A DNA stretch of 64,000 bases, from NCBI RefSeq assembly GCF_029893965.1, contig NZ_JARXXP010000021.1, forward strand, positions 1 through 64,000. The letters run 5' to 3'. The notes under the pieces were generated by a model, which was given only the letters and a program-made list of their open reading frames with translations, was not told the origin of the DNA and searched no databases. The stretch's first letter is position 1. The number at the start of each line of letters is the position of its first letter. The position numbers and the translations under genes were made by a program. This DNA is from Paenibacillus sp. PastM-3. GTDB taxonomy: Bacteria; Bacillota; Bacilli; Paenibacillales; Paenibacillaceae. Shown piece by piece: positions 8,596-16,178 of this stretch.

Positions 8596-8934
8596 ATGAT
8601 TGCACTCTTTGTACTTTTAACTGGTTGCACAAGTGATGGCTTTGTATTAAAAGGAGAGAGTGATAGTTGGAAGGGTGATTATAGAGTTACCTTAGATAGC
8701 CAAAGAGAAACAAGTAAGTTAACTCTTTATTATAAGCTCGATAATTGGAAAGATGTAGGTAGTTATACTGTAACCGTGAACGATGGAAGTATAATATTAA
8801 AAGAAGAAGGCTTATTAAACCGCACAATTACTATTCCAGTAAACAAAATGAATAGCACAGTGTCTAAAGATAGTAGCATAAAAATAGATATAAGTTGGGA
8901 TGATCATTCAGAAACTTTAACATTAAAACAATAA
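8596..8934 (+). CDS. Small putative lipoprotein of unknown function
   Basis: A 112-residue protein with a lipoprotein signal: hydrophobic LMIALFVLL followed by the lipobox LTGC, then a beta-rich hydrophilic domain of about 95 residues. The signal lacks its usual lysines if translation begins at ATG 8596. Reading upstream in frame gives KIKTKFFTIL, a typical n-region, and an AAGGTGG lies nine bases before an ATT codon at 8569. The true start may therefore be the rare ATT at 8569. Codon use is strongly AT-biased, unlike every neighbour, so the gene is probably acquired. A strong terminator follows. I recognise no family. Confidence 0.65.
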   Translation: MIALFVLLTGCTSDGFVLKGESDSWKGDYRVTLDSQRETSKLTLYYKLDNWKDVGSYTVTVNDGSIILKEEGLLNRTITIPVNKMNSTVSKDSSIKIDISWDDHSETLTLKQ

Positions 8935-8937
8935 CAA

Positions 8938-8984
8938 AAAAAGAGAAAGGATACGCCGAATTATCGGGTATCCCTTCTCTTTTA
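8938..8984 (+). terminator. Terminator after the small lipoprotein gene
   Basis: A long stem with arms AAAGAGAAAGGATAC and GTATCCCTTCTCTTT (one mismatch), followed by TTT. It starts right after the TAA at 8932-8934. Confidence 0.85.
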
Positions 8985-9117
8985 TGCTGAAAAGCTTGGT
9001 ATAAAAGCGCTTCTTGCGTCTGGTTTACCTGGAATGGTTGCCCCAAAAACCTCTGGGCAAATAATGGCTCAGGCTATCCTCAAGGAATTTTCTCCCTTGA
9101 AGAACGGCTCTATTTGA
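8980..9117 (+). pseudogene. C-terminal fragment resembling dipicolinate synthase subunit A (DpaA/SpoVFA)
   Basis: An open frame with no start or ribosome site ends in TGA at 9115-9117. The peptide contains YAEKLGIKALLASGLPG, then MVAPKTSGQIMAQ. From memory this matches the end of Bacillus SpoVFA/DpaA (YAEK-GIKALLA-GLPG-VAPKTAGQI). DpaA makes the spore-core compound dipicolinic acid with DpaB. Only about 45 of roughly 300 codons remain, so this copy cannot be functional; an intact copy would be expected elsewhere. Its left edge coincides with the terminator of the AT-rich gene, consistent with truncation by that insertion. Confidence 0.65.
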
Positions 9118-9197
9118 GTTCATCCCATTCCATTTGCAGGTAGCGCTCAATAGCCCTACCCTGTCACTTCACAGGCTACTGGCACTCGTATGCTTAA

Positions 9198-11924
9198 TTA
9201 GTCAGGCTTCTGATGACTTTTAACCTCATTTGTATTTATCCTATACCGTATACGGATCTCCTCCTCCACCCTAAGCTGCACCTCCCCGTGCAGATCCGTC
9301 CGGTATATTGCCGCTCCCGCTTCCTCCAGCCGTTCCAGCACACCGGCATTCGGGTGGCCGTACAGATTGTTGACTCCGGCAGAGATTACTGCAGAAGCTG
9401 GCTTCCAGAACTCCAGCCAGGCTGCCCCTGTAGACGTCTTGCTTCCGTGATGAGCTACTTTTAGCACATCTATAGGTCCTGCTTCCCGGATTCCAGCCTG
9501 CTGCGCAGCCTGAATAATCTCTTCCTCAGCCGCTTCATCCATATCTCCCGTAAAAAGAAAGCTGCGGCCGTTCATCTCCAGCCGGAACACCACCGATTCA
9601 TGGTTCTGCTCCTCCACTTCCGGAAGCAGCGGCTCTGCTGCCCTCATTGGTTCCGGCCAGAGAAAATGCAGCTCCGTCGTTTTATCCGGAGCCAGCACCA
9701 TTCCCTGCTGCACAGCATACAGCCGGACACCCTTGGCAAGGGCCGTGTTCATCAGCTTGGCGTAAGACTCCGTACCGGCCAGCGTACCGTTGAACAGCAG
9801 CGCCGATACCGGTATTCCTTCCAGCACAGCCTGCAGTCCGCCCATATGGTCCTGATCCCCATGGGTCAGGATCACCGCATCCAGCCGGTGAATCCCCCTC
9901 TGCTTCAGGAGCGGCAGCAGGGTTTTGGCTCCCACCTCAAACGGGCTGCGGCGGATGCGCCACTCCTCTCTGTTACCGAAGCTTACCGTTCCGCCGCCGT
10001 CGACCAGAATGTGAGCCCCTTCCGGTGTCGTAATCAGAATGCTGTCACCCTGGCCTACATCAAGGTAGCTTATGGTTCCCGCACCGTTCAGCTGTTCCGT
10101 GTAGTAACCCTTGTACAGCAGTAAACCCAGTGCCGCAGCGCATAGTATGGCTGCATAACCACTGCCGCCCAGTCCGGATTGAACTTCCATATAAGACGGA
10201 TACGGGAATGTATCACGGACTCCCCCTGCTCCCGGTTGCGCAAGCCCAGCCAGCGGCCTGGTCTCATCCTCCATATACTGCGGGATAAATCCCGCCTCCC
10301 TCCTCCGCTTCAATGCATACAGCAGGCCGTAGAGCAGTGCGTAATAAAGGCATATCCACAGCAAAGACGGAGAGGCCCAGATCAGCACGCCTGCTGTAAA
10401 CCCGTTTACCCATTCTACAGCCGCAAAGGTCCAGTTGTTCAGCAGCTCTGCTACACCTGCAACCGCAGAAGCACCGGCATCCCAGATTCGTCCAAGCAGC
10501 AGCGCAAGGGTGCCCAGCGGCAGTACCAGAAAAGTAATAAAGGGAACGAGCAGCAGATTAGCGATAAAAGACAGCAAAGAAAACTGGTTAAAGTAATACA
10601 CCGTCAGCGGAAAAGACACCAGCTGTGCGATCAGCGTTACCGTTATGGAACTGCCCAGCCACTTGGGGAGCCTGCCGAACAGTGGGGCTGCCAGCGGTGT
10701 ATACACCATTAATCCGGCCGTTACCAGAAAAGACAGCTGGAAGCTGACACTGAGCAGAAAATAAGGATTCCAGACCAGCATCATCAGTGCTGAAGCGGCG
10801 AGAATATTCATGCCATCCTTTAGCAGTCCCAGCCTCGCAGCCAGCAGGGCGATCATGCTCATTAGTCCGGCACGCAGAATCGACGGCCCGGCGCCGGACA
10901 GCAGCACATAAACCGGTACCAGCAGCAAAGTAACAGTCAGTGACGTTTCACGGGTAAACCGCAGTCGCCGCAGCAGGAACAGGATGACTCCAACATAGAC
11001 AGCCACATGCATTCCCGAGATCGCCAAAATATGCGTCAGCCCCAGCTGGGAGAACTGCTTGAAGGTCTCGGGATCAAGGTCGTCCTGAATGCCAATGACG
11101 AGCCCCTTCATATAACCGGCATGCGGCTCCTTAAATAACCGGTCCATCTCGGCGCCAAGCGCAGCACGGGCTGCATCATTCCAGCGCAGAATATTGGACA
11201 GCTGCCAGGATACAGGCGGCACAGCCGTTACACTCGCTGCACCCTCACCCTTAAGCAGCCAGTGAATCCGCTGTGTCTGCAGGTACGCACGGTAATCAAA
11301 CCCGCCAAAGTTCCGCGCCACCGGCGGCAGCGCAAGCTCTCCCGTGACGGTTACCCTGTCTCCCCGCTGCCACTGCGCCGCCACCAGAATTTCACTCTCC
11401 GCCTGCAGCTTGACCTGCACAGCGATCTGTTCGCCTGCGGGATCGGCAGCTGCTGTTGAAGCTTCCGCTGCCGGCTTGCCCGCCGCTGACCCGTTTATAG
11501 ACTCCGCTGCTTGCAGCTTTGCCGCCGGAGCTTCCGCATCCTGCCCTTCCTGCCCATCTCCTGTAATCCCTATCAGCTTCAGCGTAAAATCCACCCGGTC
11601 CCCGTCCCGCTCCACCGGGGAAGCAACCACGCCTTCGGCTGTTATGTATGTCTCATTCAGTCCGGCTTCCGGCTTGCCCAGCGCCTCCGGCAGCAGGCTG
11701 ACATTGCGTGCCTCTGTCCACTTCCAATACAGCGCTGCCGCGGCCAGCGCCAGCACAAGCACAGCGGCCGTTCTCCACCTGATTCCCCCTCCAGCCGCCC
11801 AGAGAGCAAGCAGCAGCAGACAGACTGCGATACTTGCCAGCAGCTGATATCCGCCAAACAAGCAGCCCGCGGCGCTGCCGGCAATCCAGCAGATGGTGAA
11901 GCTTAAAAGCGGTTTCCTGTTCAT
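9198..11924 (-). CDS. comEC: ComEC/Rec2 DNA uptake channel
   Basis: A 908-residue integral membrane protein that moves single-stranded DNA into the cell during competence. The N-terminal part has several membrane helices and a soluble domain. The central Competence domain spans about residues 250-560, with GLTHILAISGMHVAV as its hallmark. The C-terminal metallo-beta-lactamase-like domain begins near 640 (YLDVGQGDSILI), has the metal motif THGDQDHMGG and then VAHHGSKTS. The start at 11924 is preferred over 12017 because GGGAAGGAA directly precedes it. It lies downstream of comEB, with a hairpin between them. An Ala/Glu-rich insert of about 50 residues sits near 155-205. Confidence 0.95.
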   Translation of the reverse strand: MNRKPLLSFTICWIAGSAAGCLFGGYQLLASIAVCLLLLALWAAGGGIRWRTAAVLVLALAAAALYWKWTEARNVSLLPEALGKPEAGLNETYITAEGVVASPVERDGDRVDFTLKLIGITGDGQEGQDAEAPAAKLQAAESINGSAAGKPAAEASTAAADPAGEQIAVQVKLQAESEILVAAQWQRGDRVTVTGELALPPVARNFGGFDYRAYLQTQRIHWLLKGEGAASVTAVPPVSWQLSNILRWNDAARAALGAEMDRLFKEPHAGYMKGLVIGIQDDLDPETFKQFSQLGLTHILAISGMHVAVYVGVILFLLRRLRFTRETSLTVTLLLVPVYVLLSGAGPSILRAGLMSMIALLAARLGLLKDGMNILAASALMMLVWNPYFLLSVSFQLSFLVTAGLMVYTPLAAPLFGRLPKWLGSSITVTLIAQLVSFPLTVYYFNQFSLLSFIANLLLVPFITFLVLPLGTLALLLGRIWDAGASAVAGVAELLNNWTFAAVEWVNGFTAGVLIWASPSLLWICLYYALLYGLLYALKRRREAGFIPQYMEDETRPLAGLAQPGAGGVRDTFPYPSYMEVQSGLGGSGYAAILCAAALGLLLYKGYYTEQLNGAGTISYLDVGQGDSILITTPEGAHILVDGGGTVSFGNREEWRIRRSPFEVGAKTLLPLLKQRGIHRLDAVILTHGDQDHMGGLQAVLEGIPVSALLFNGTLAGTESYAKLMNTALAKGVRLYAVQQGMVLAPDKTTELHFLWPEPMRAAEPLLPEVEEQNHESVVFRLEMNGRSFLFTGDMDEAAEEEIIQAAQQAGIREAGPIDVLKVAHHGSKTSTGAAWLEFWKPASAVISAGVNNLYGHPNAGVLERLEEAGAAIYRTDLHGEVQLRVEEEIRIRYRINTNEVKSHQKPD

Positions 11925-11957
11925 TTCCTTCCCTCCCCTGCATAATCTGCCAACAGC

Positions 11958-12003
11958 AAAAAGAACCCCTGCGTACGCAATCCATGCGTGTGCAGAGGTT
12001 CTT
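11958..12003 (-). terminator. Terminator-like hairpin between comEB and comEC
   Basis: The arms AAGAACCCCTGC and GCAGAGGTTCTT pair with one mismatch, and an inner stem uses TACGCA/TGCGTG. On the minus strand it is followed by TTCTTTTT. It lies between the comEB stop and the comEC start, so it may reduce comEC expression relative to comEB. Confidence 0.75.
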
Positions 12004-12038
12004 CCTCTGTTAATCATCGTATTCAGTTGCCATCCCGG

Positions 12039-12557
12039 TTACTCTGATACCGTAATCATCGTTTCCTTCGGCGGCTCGTAATTCTCCAGCTGACGGAATA
12101 TAATGCCCTTTGATCCCAGCATAGCCTCTACCTTCTTCATATCCTTGCGGTAAGGCCGCAGATAGACAATCTCGACAATACCGCTGTTAGCCAGCATATT
12201 GGCACAGGTCCAGCACGGCTCATCCGTTACATAGACGGTGCTGCCCTCACGGTCGCTCCGGTCGGTGAACAGCAGCAGATTCTGCTCGGCATGGATGGTG
12301 CGGATACAGCGCTGCTTCATCACCATCGTCTCCGCGCCGTCAACAATCTCCCGCTCATATTGCTCAGAAACCATGCAGCCGGCCTCCGAGCAATCCGGCA
12401 CGCCCATCGGCGCCCCGTTATATGCCGTTCCAAGCAGCTTTTTTCCCTGCACCAGCACAGCACCGACATGCCGGCGCGGGCAGCGCGAACGGGTGGAGAC
12501 CATACAGGCAATGTCCATGAAGTACGTATCCCAGTTTTTGCGGTAGGCCACAGTCAT
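12039..12557 (-). CDS. comEB: ComEB, deoxycytidylate deaminase family protein
   Basis: A 172-residue zinc-dependent deaminase that converts dCMP to dUMP. The zinc site is seen as HAEQN (His and the proton-shuttling Glu) and PCWTC (two Cys). The conserved N-terminal part (CPRRHVGAVLV, TAYNGAPMG) is also present. The start at 12557 has GGAG about nine bases upstream. The gene normally stands second in the comE operon, though the enzyme is not needed for DNA uptake in Bacillus subtilis. Here comEA is separated from it by three unrelated genes. Confidence 0.93.
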   Translation of the reverse strand: MTVAYRKNWDTYFMDIACMVSTRSRCPRRHVGAVLVQGKKLLGTAYNGAPMGVPDCSEAGCMVSEQYEREIVDGAETMVMKQRCIRTIHAEQNLLLFTDRSDREGSTVYVTDEPCWTCANMLANSGIVEIVYLRPYRKDMKKVEAMLGSKGIIFRQLENYEPPKETMITVSE

Positions 12558-12639
12558 CAGTAATCTCCACTTTCTCTTAATAGTTGTTCACTATTGTAAC
12601 ATACTGTGGCACTGTTTCAATATGATTAACCGGGTTACC

Positions 12640-13296
12640 TTATCTGCTCTCCTGAAAAGGCTGTCTCCTCAGGTCCTTTGGCCGGAGCCCATTCTTTTTT
12701 GCCTGGGCATGCCAGAAAGAATGGGTGGCCGCCATGCGCCAGGCGATTCGCGGGAAATTCGGCTGAATGAACAGCGAAACCGCACTGCTCCGGGTGAGAA
12801 TTGCAGCTGAGAGCTGATCCATCGCCTTGCCGAGATTCTTCAGCGGGCCTTTCCCCAGCGGCACCTGGCTCAAAGATTTAAACATTTCTCCAGCCCCGTG
12901 CCCGATGGCCATTCCGAAGCGGAATCCGCAGCGACTGCACCAATTGCGCACAATATCCGCAGCAATAGTGCACTGATGGCCCTCATAGAATCCGTTATTG
13001 ATCAGCGCATACACAATAAGCTCCGGATTGCCCGGCTCCTGCTGCCGGAATTTCTCCATTTCGACCATCATCCGCAGCAAATGCGAAGGAATGGCATCAA
13101 AGTAGAGCGGAAAAGCCAGCACCAGTACGTCAGCTTCGTTCAGCTCCCGGTATTGCTCAGGCTTCAGCGGCTTCACGTTAACCCGGTACGCATTAAGCTC
13201 GTTGCCTTCGGCGATAAGCGGCTTAAGCTTTTCCAGCAGAATTCCGGAATTGCTTGCCCCGCCCTTGGGACTGCCGTTAACCAGCGCAATTCTCAT
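12640..13296 (-). CDS. NAD(P)H-dependent FMN reductase-like flavoprotein
   Basis: A 218-residue protein with a flavodoxin-like fold. The start (MRIALVNGSPKGGASNSG) is the phosphate-binding loop of the NADPH-dependent FMN reductase family, and VLVLAFPLYFDAIPS matches its second conserved segment. The ATG at 13296 is chosen over GTG 13299 because GGAGG lies seven bases upstream; it shares one base with the previous gene's TGA, indicating coupling. It forms one transcript with the flavoprotein and TetR genes before it. The substrate is unknown. A redox or detoxification role under TetR control is inferred. Confidence 0.75.
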   Translation of the reverse strand: MRIALVNGSPKGGASNSGILLEKLKPLIAEGNELNAYRVNVKPLKPEQYRELNEADVLVLAFPLYFDAIPSHLLRMMVEMEKFRQQEPGNPELIVYALINNGFYEGHQCTIAADIVRNWCSRCGFRFGMAIGHGAGEMFKSLSQVPLGKGPLKNLGKAMDQLSAAILTRSSAVSLFIQPNFPRIAWRMAATHSFWHAQAKKNGLRPKDLRRQPFQESR

Positions 13297-13799
13297 CACT
13301 GCACCTCCTTGAGGCTGTTAAGCGTATCGTAAAAAGAAACCTTGTAACCAGACGCATCCAGATTGAGCGCATTGGCCCGCACCAGTGACCTTGCCGTTTC
13401 GCGTTCCACCTCGCTCATGCCTTCCCCGTAAAAATGAACCGTGAATCGGATCTGGCGCTGATAGCGCTGCTGATGATGGGTCTCTCCGTTTTTGGTCAGA
13501 AAATAAGGCAGCACATAGGGCAGCGTCCGGTTCAAAACATTGCTGACAAACGGGCTGTAGCCCCCGTACACGTTACGGGTGATGAATACGTATTCCTCAC
13601 AGGCGGCAAGCCGTTCGCCCATATGCTTATAAGAATCCTTTAGCACACAGGTGCCCGGAGTGCGGACCCAGCAGCCGAAGCAGCCTACACAGTGGCGGAT
13701 GGCTTCCACATTCCCAATTATTTCGTCGTTATCCCTGCTGAAGCCGCCGAGCAAGGCGTTATAATCCTGCTCCGCCAGATCATGCACGATCAGTCTCAT
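13296..13799 (-). CDS. Flavodoxin-family protein with a cysteine cluster
   Basis: A 167-residue protein with features of flavodoxin-like/FMN reductase proteins. The motif HCVGCFGCWVRTPGTC near residues 36-51 is found in a subset of this family, where the cysteines may be redox-active or bind a cluster. YGGYSPFVSNVLNR follows, a typical dimer/flavin region. Its start, with GGGAGGAA upstream, lies inside the end of the tetR gene (20-base overlap), and its stop overlaps the next start. It probably works with the downstream reductase. The function is not established. Confidence 0.65.
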   Translation of the reverse strand: MRLIVHDLAEQDYNALLGGFSRDNDEIIGNVEAIRHCVGCFGCWVRTPGTCVLKDSYKHMGERLAACEEYVFITRNVYGGYSPFVSNVLNRTLPYVLPYFLTKNGETHHQQRYQRQIRFTVHFYGEGMSEVERETARSLVRANALNLDASGYKVSFYDTLNSLKEVQ

Positions 13800-14385
13800 T
13801 CTCTGTTCCTCCCGATTGAAGAATGACTTGCCATACCTCCTGCCAATTCCCCGAATAACGGACGCCGCTGCTGGACAAAAGAGAAGCTACCCCGTGGACA
13901 AGCGACCAGTAAGCCATCAGCATTGTACCGTCCCGTTCAGGCGGGAGCCCCAGACTGCGGAACAGCCGGTAGGCTGTCGTCCGGAATACCGCAAACGGCG
14001 GGTAAGCCGGGAGCCCTTCATCTCCCCCGTCCACCTGAATCGTAATGCCCGACTGAAAGAACAGAAACGGCAGATAGGCCGGATGCTGCTCAAAAAAAGC
14101 AATATAGGCCGTGCCCAGCTCCCCCATTGCTGACAACGGGTCTTCCTGTCCTTCGACAGAAGCCTGCAGGGAAACCGTAAACTGTTCGGTAACATGATCC
14201 GCCATTGCCGCCAGCAGCTGCTGGACATCCTTGAAATGACTGTACGGAGCTGCGTGGCTAACCCCGCATTTGGCCGCAACCTTGCGAAGGGAGAACCCCC
14301 CCAACCCTTCCTCATTAATCAGCTCAATGCCAGTTTCAATCAATGTGTTTCGTAGATCGCCATGATGGTAAGGTTTCTGCTTCAA
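13780..14385 (-). CDS. TetR-family transcriptional regulator
   Basis: A 201-residue regulator. The N-terminal HTH is seen as HHGDLRNTLIETG and GFSLRKVAAKCGVSHAAPY-HF, the classic TetR pattern, followed by a helical C-terminal domain with a TetR_C_33-like look (WSLVHGVASLL). It is the first gene of a three-gene cassette with two flavoproteins and probably represses that operon from the promoter just upstream, where a 12-base repeat occurs on each side. The ligand is unknown. The cassette is inserted between comEA and comEB. Confidence 0.88.
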   Translation of the reverse strand: MKQKPYHHGDLRNTLIETGIELINEEGLGGFSLRKVAAKCGVSHAAPYSHFKDVQQLLAAMADHVTEQFTVSLQASVEGQEDPLSAMGELGTAYIAFFEQHPAYLPFLFFQSGITIQVDGGDEGLPAYPPFAVFRTTAYRLFRSLGLPPERDGTMLMAYWSLVHGVASLLSSSGVRYSGNWQEVWQVILQSGGTENETDRA

Positions 14386-14406
14386 AAGATTATTGTCCCT
14401 TCTCTC

Positions 14407-14466
14407 AAACTTTACACTGTAAATATATCCTTATAACCTGACAGTGTCAAGATTAAACTTTACACT
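14407..14466 (-). promoter_or_regulatory. Promoter of the TetR cassette flanked by 12-bp direct repeats
   Basis: On the minus strand TTGACA (14445-14450) and TATATT (14422-14427) are spaced by 17 bases. The sequence AGTGTAAAGTTT occurs twice in the same orientation, at 14455-14466 upstream of the -35 and at 14407-14418 just past the -10. The downstream copy also completes the palindrome TTTAC-AGT-GTAAA. These are good candidates for TetR binding sites and suggest autorepression. Confidence 0.75.
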
Positions 14467-14475
14467 ATTTACTAA

Positions 14476-15114
14476 TTAAAAAGTAACCAGCCCCTCCAGC
14501 TTTTCCAGCATTTTGGGACCGATTCCCTTTACCTTGCCCAGATCGGCCAGGCTGCGAAAGGCCCCCTTGCTGCTGCGGTAATCAATAATGGCCTGAGCCT
14601 TCTTCTCTCCGATCCCCGGCAGGTTCATCAGTGCAGCAGCATCAGCTGTATTCACATTAACCCTCCCGTCCGCCGCTGCGGCCGTACTCCCTGCAGCTCC
14701 TGCAATTCCTGCTGCATCTGTTCCTCCACCGCCTGCGGTTCCCTGCGCACCCGTTCCCGCTGCATCACTATCTTTTACCGCTTCACCATTAGGTTCAGCT
14801 CCCGGCGAATCACTGCCATTCACCGTTTCACTACTTCCCGCAGCTTCTGCCGTCCCGCTGTTCACAGCTCCGCTGCTCACCACAGCTGCCGCCGCGCCTT
14901 CATTTCCGCCTGCCCCAGCCGGGTCCGCATTGCCTTCCGTCTTACCTGCAGATGCCGCATCTGCTCCTTCCTCTACTCCCAGCGCCTGCGCCATTCCCGC
15001 ATTCAGTGTCCCCCAGCCGTCAATTCCTTCCGCAGTCCTGTGATCCGCAGCCCAGACCAGCCCGCCGCCCAGCAGCGCAGCAACGATTGCACATCCGATC
15101 GTTCTTTTGTTCAT
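14476..15114 (-). CDS. comEA: ComEA, DNA-binding competence receptor
   Basis: A 212-residue membrane-anchored receptor for extracellular double-stranded DNA. It has an N-terminal membrane anchor (about 6-22), a long low-complexity Ala/Gly/Ser/Thr/Asp/Glu linker (about 35-150) and a C-terminal double helix-hairpin-helix domain (VNVNTADAAALMNLPGIG, then LGKVKGIGPKMLEKL). The second conserved block of many Bacillus ComEA proteins, an SLBB-like domain before the HhH, seems replaced by the linker. AAGGAGG precedes the ATG. It is separated from comEB by the TetR cassette and divergent from comER. Confidence 0.93.
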   Translation of the reverse strand: MNKRTIGCAIVAALLGGGLVWAADHRTAEGIDGWGTLNAGMAQALGVEEGADAASAGKTEGNADPAGAGGNEGAAAAVVSSGAVNSGTAEAAGSSETVNGSDSPGAEPNGEAVKDSDAAGTGAQGTAGGGGTDAAGIAGAAGSTAAAADGRVNVNTADAAALMNLPGIGEKKAQAIIDYRSSKGAFRSLADLGKVKGIGPKMLEKLEGLVTF

Positions 15115-15254
15115 CAGCTAATCCTCCTTAATTTGAATGGAATTTTATTCAAAAACTTGAGTTAAACTTGTCATTTGTCCAAGACTCGCCGGCATACATT
15201 GAAGGAAGAGTATTCCTGTAAGCCCAGTAACATAAGAAAGGAGGTTACCGCAGG

Positions 15255-16106
15255 ATGAAAGTGGGATTTATCGGAACAGGCAGCATGGGCGGTCTGCTCA
15301 TCGACACCTTTCTTAGTTCGGGAGCGCTTGATCCAGGCAATATACTGGCCAGCAACCGCAGCCCGGGCAAGCTGCTGGAACTTCAGAAGCTTCACCCCGG
15401 ATTGACTGTGTGTTCAAGCAACATTGAGACTGCGTCAGGCAGCGATATTGTTTTTCTGTGTGTCAAGCCTTTGCAGTTCAAGGCGCTGACTGATGAAATT
15501 GCTCCTTACCTGCGCAGTGAGCAGATTGTCGTATCCATTACAAGTCCTGTCCAGCTCCACCACCTGGAATCCGCTCTGCCGTCCAAAATTGCCAAGATTA
15601 TTCCCAGCATCACCCACTCTGTCAAGAGCGGGAGTTCTCTTTGCATCTTCGGAAGCAGGTTAAATAAAAAAGACAGGCTGTCACTGCTCCAGCTGTTCTC
15701 CTTCATTGGCGTGCCTGTTGAAATCCCGGAGAGCCACACCCGGATTGCATCGGATTTCTCCAGCTGCGGCCCGGCGTTCCTCAGCTATTTCCTGGAACGG
15801 TGGATTGAAGCGGCCGTTGCCGCAACCGGCATTGAAGAGGCGCTGGTCAGCCGGCTCGCCGGTGAAATGCTGCTCGGCACCGGTAAGCTGCTGACGGAAG
15901 GCTCCTTTACTCCCCAGGAGCTGCAGGAACGTGTCGCCGTCCGCGGCGGCATCACGGCAGAAGCACTGAATCATCTGCGCACCAGCCTGGAAGGTGTATT
16001 CGAGCGGCTGATTACGACCACTCATGACAAGTATGATGAGGATGTGGAGCAGCTGGATGCTTTTTTCGGCCGCGACGGAATGGTTCAGAACCCGCTTGAC
16101 CTTTAG
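15255..16106 (+). CDS. comER: ComER, late competence protein of the pyrroline-5-carboxylate reductase family
   Basis: A 283-residue ProC-like protein. The N-terminal Rossmann motif is GFIGTGSMGG, and the C-terminal dimerisation part has FSSCGPAFLSYFLE and a conserved RGGITAEAL. Divergent placement beside comEA is the known arrangement of comER in Bacillus, so I use that name; a true proline biosynthesis enzyme cannot be excluded. AAAGGAGG lies about ten bases before the ATG. The gene converges on leuS and shares the hairpin at 16121-16161 with it. Confidence 0.85.
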   Translation: MKVGFIGTGSMGGLLIDTFLSSGALDPGNILASNRSPGKLLELQKLHPGLTVCSSNIETASGSDIVFLCVKPLQFKALTDEIAPYLRSEQIVVSITSPVQLHHLESALPSKIAKIIPSITHSVKSGSSLCIFGSRLNKKDRLSLLQLFSFIGVPVEIPESHTRIASDFSSCGPAFLSYFLERWIEAAVAATGIEEALVSRLAGEMLLGTGKLLTEGSFTPQELQERVAVRGGITAEALNHLRTSLEGVFERLITTTHDKYDEDVEQLDAFFGRDGMVQNPLDL

Positions 16107-16120
16107 GCAAACTTCTTTCT

Positions 16121-16161
16121 AACAAAAAACCCGCAGCACGGATTTCTCCGTAGCTGCGGGT
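16121..16161 (-). terminator. leuS terminator (convergent with comER)
   Basis: A perfect 9-bp stem ACCCGCAGC/GCTGCGGGT with an inner ACGGA/TCCGT pairing, followed on the minus strand by TTTTTTG. Confidence 0.9.
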
Positions 16162-16178
16162 AGAGTTGCGTTCTTCGC

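Noticed and set aside
15115-15254. ComK boxes between comEA and comER
   Set aside because: AT-rich stretches with TTTT and AAAA occur, but no pair with the required AAAA-N5-TTTT order and spacing could be placed with confidence.
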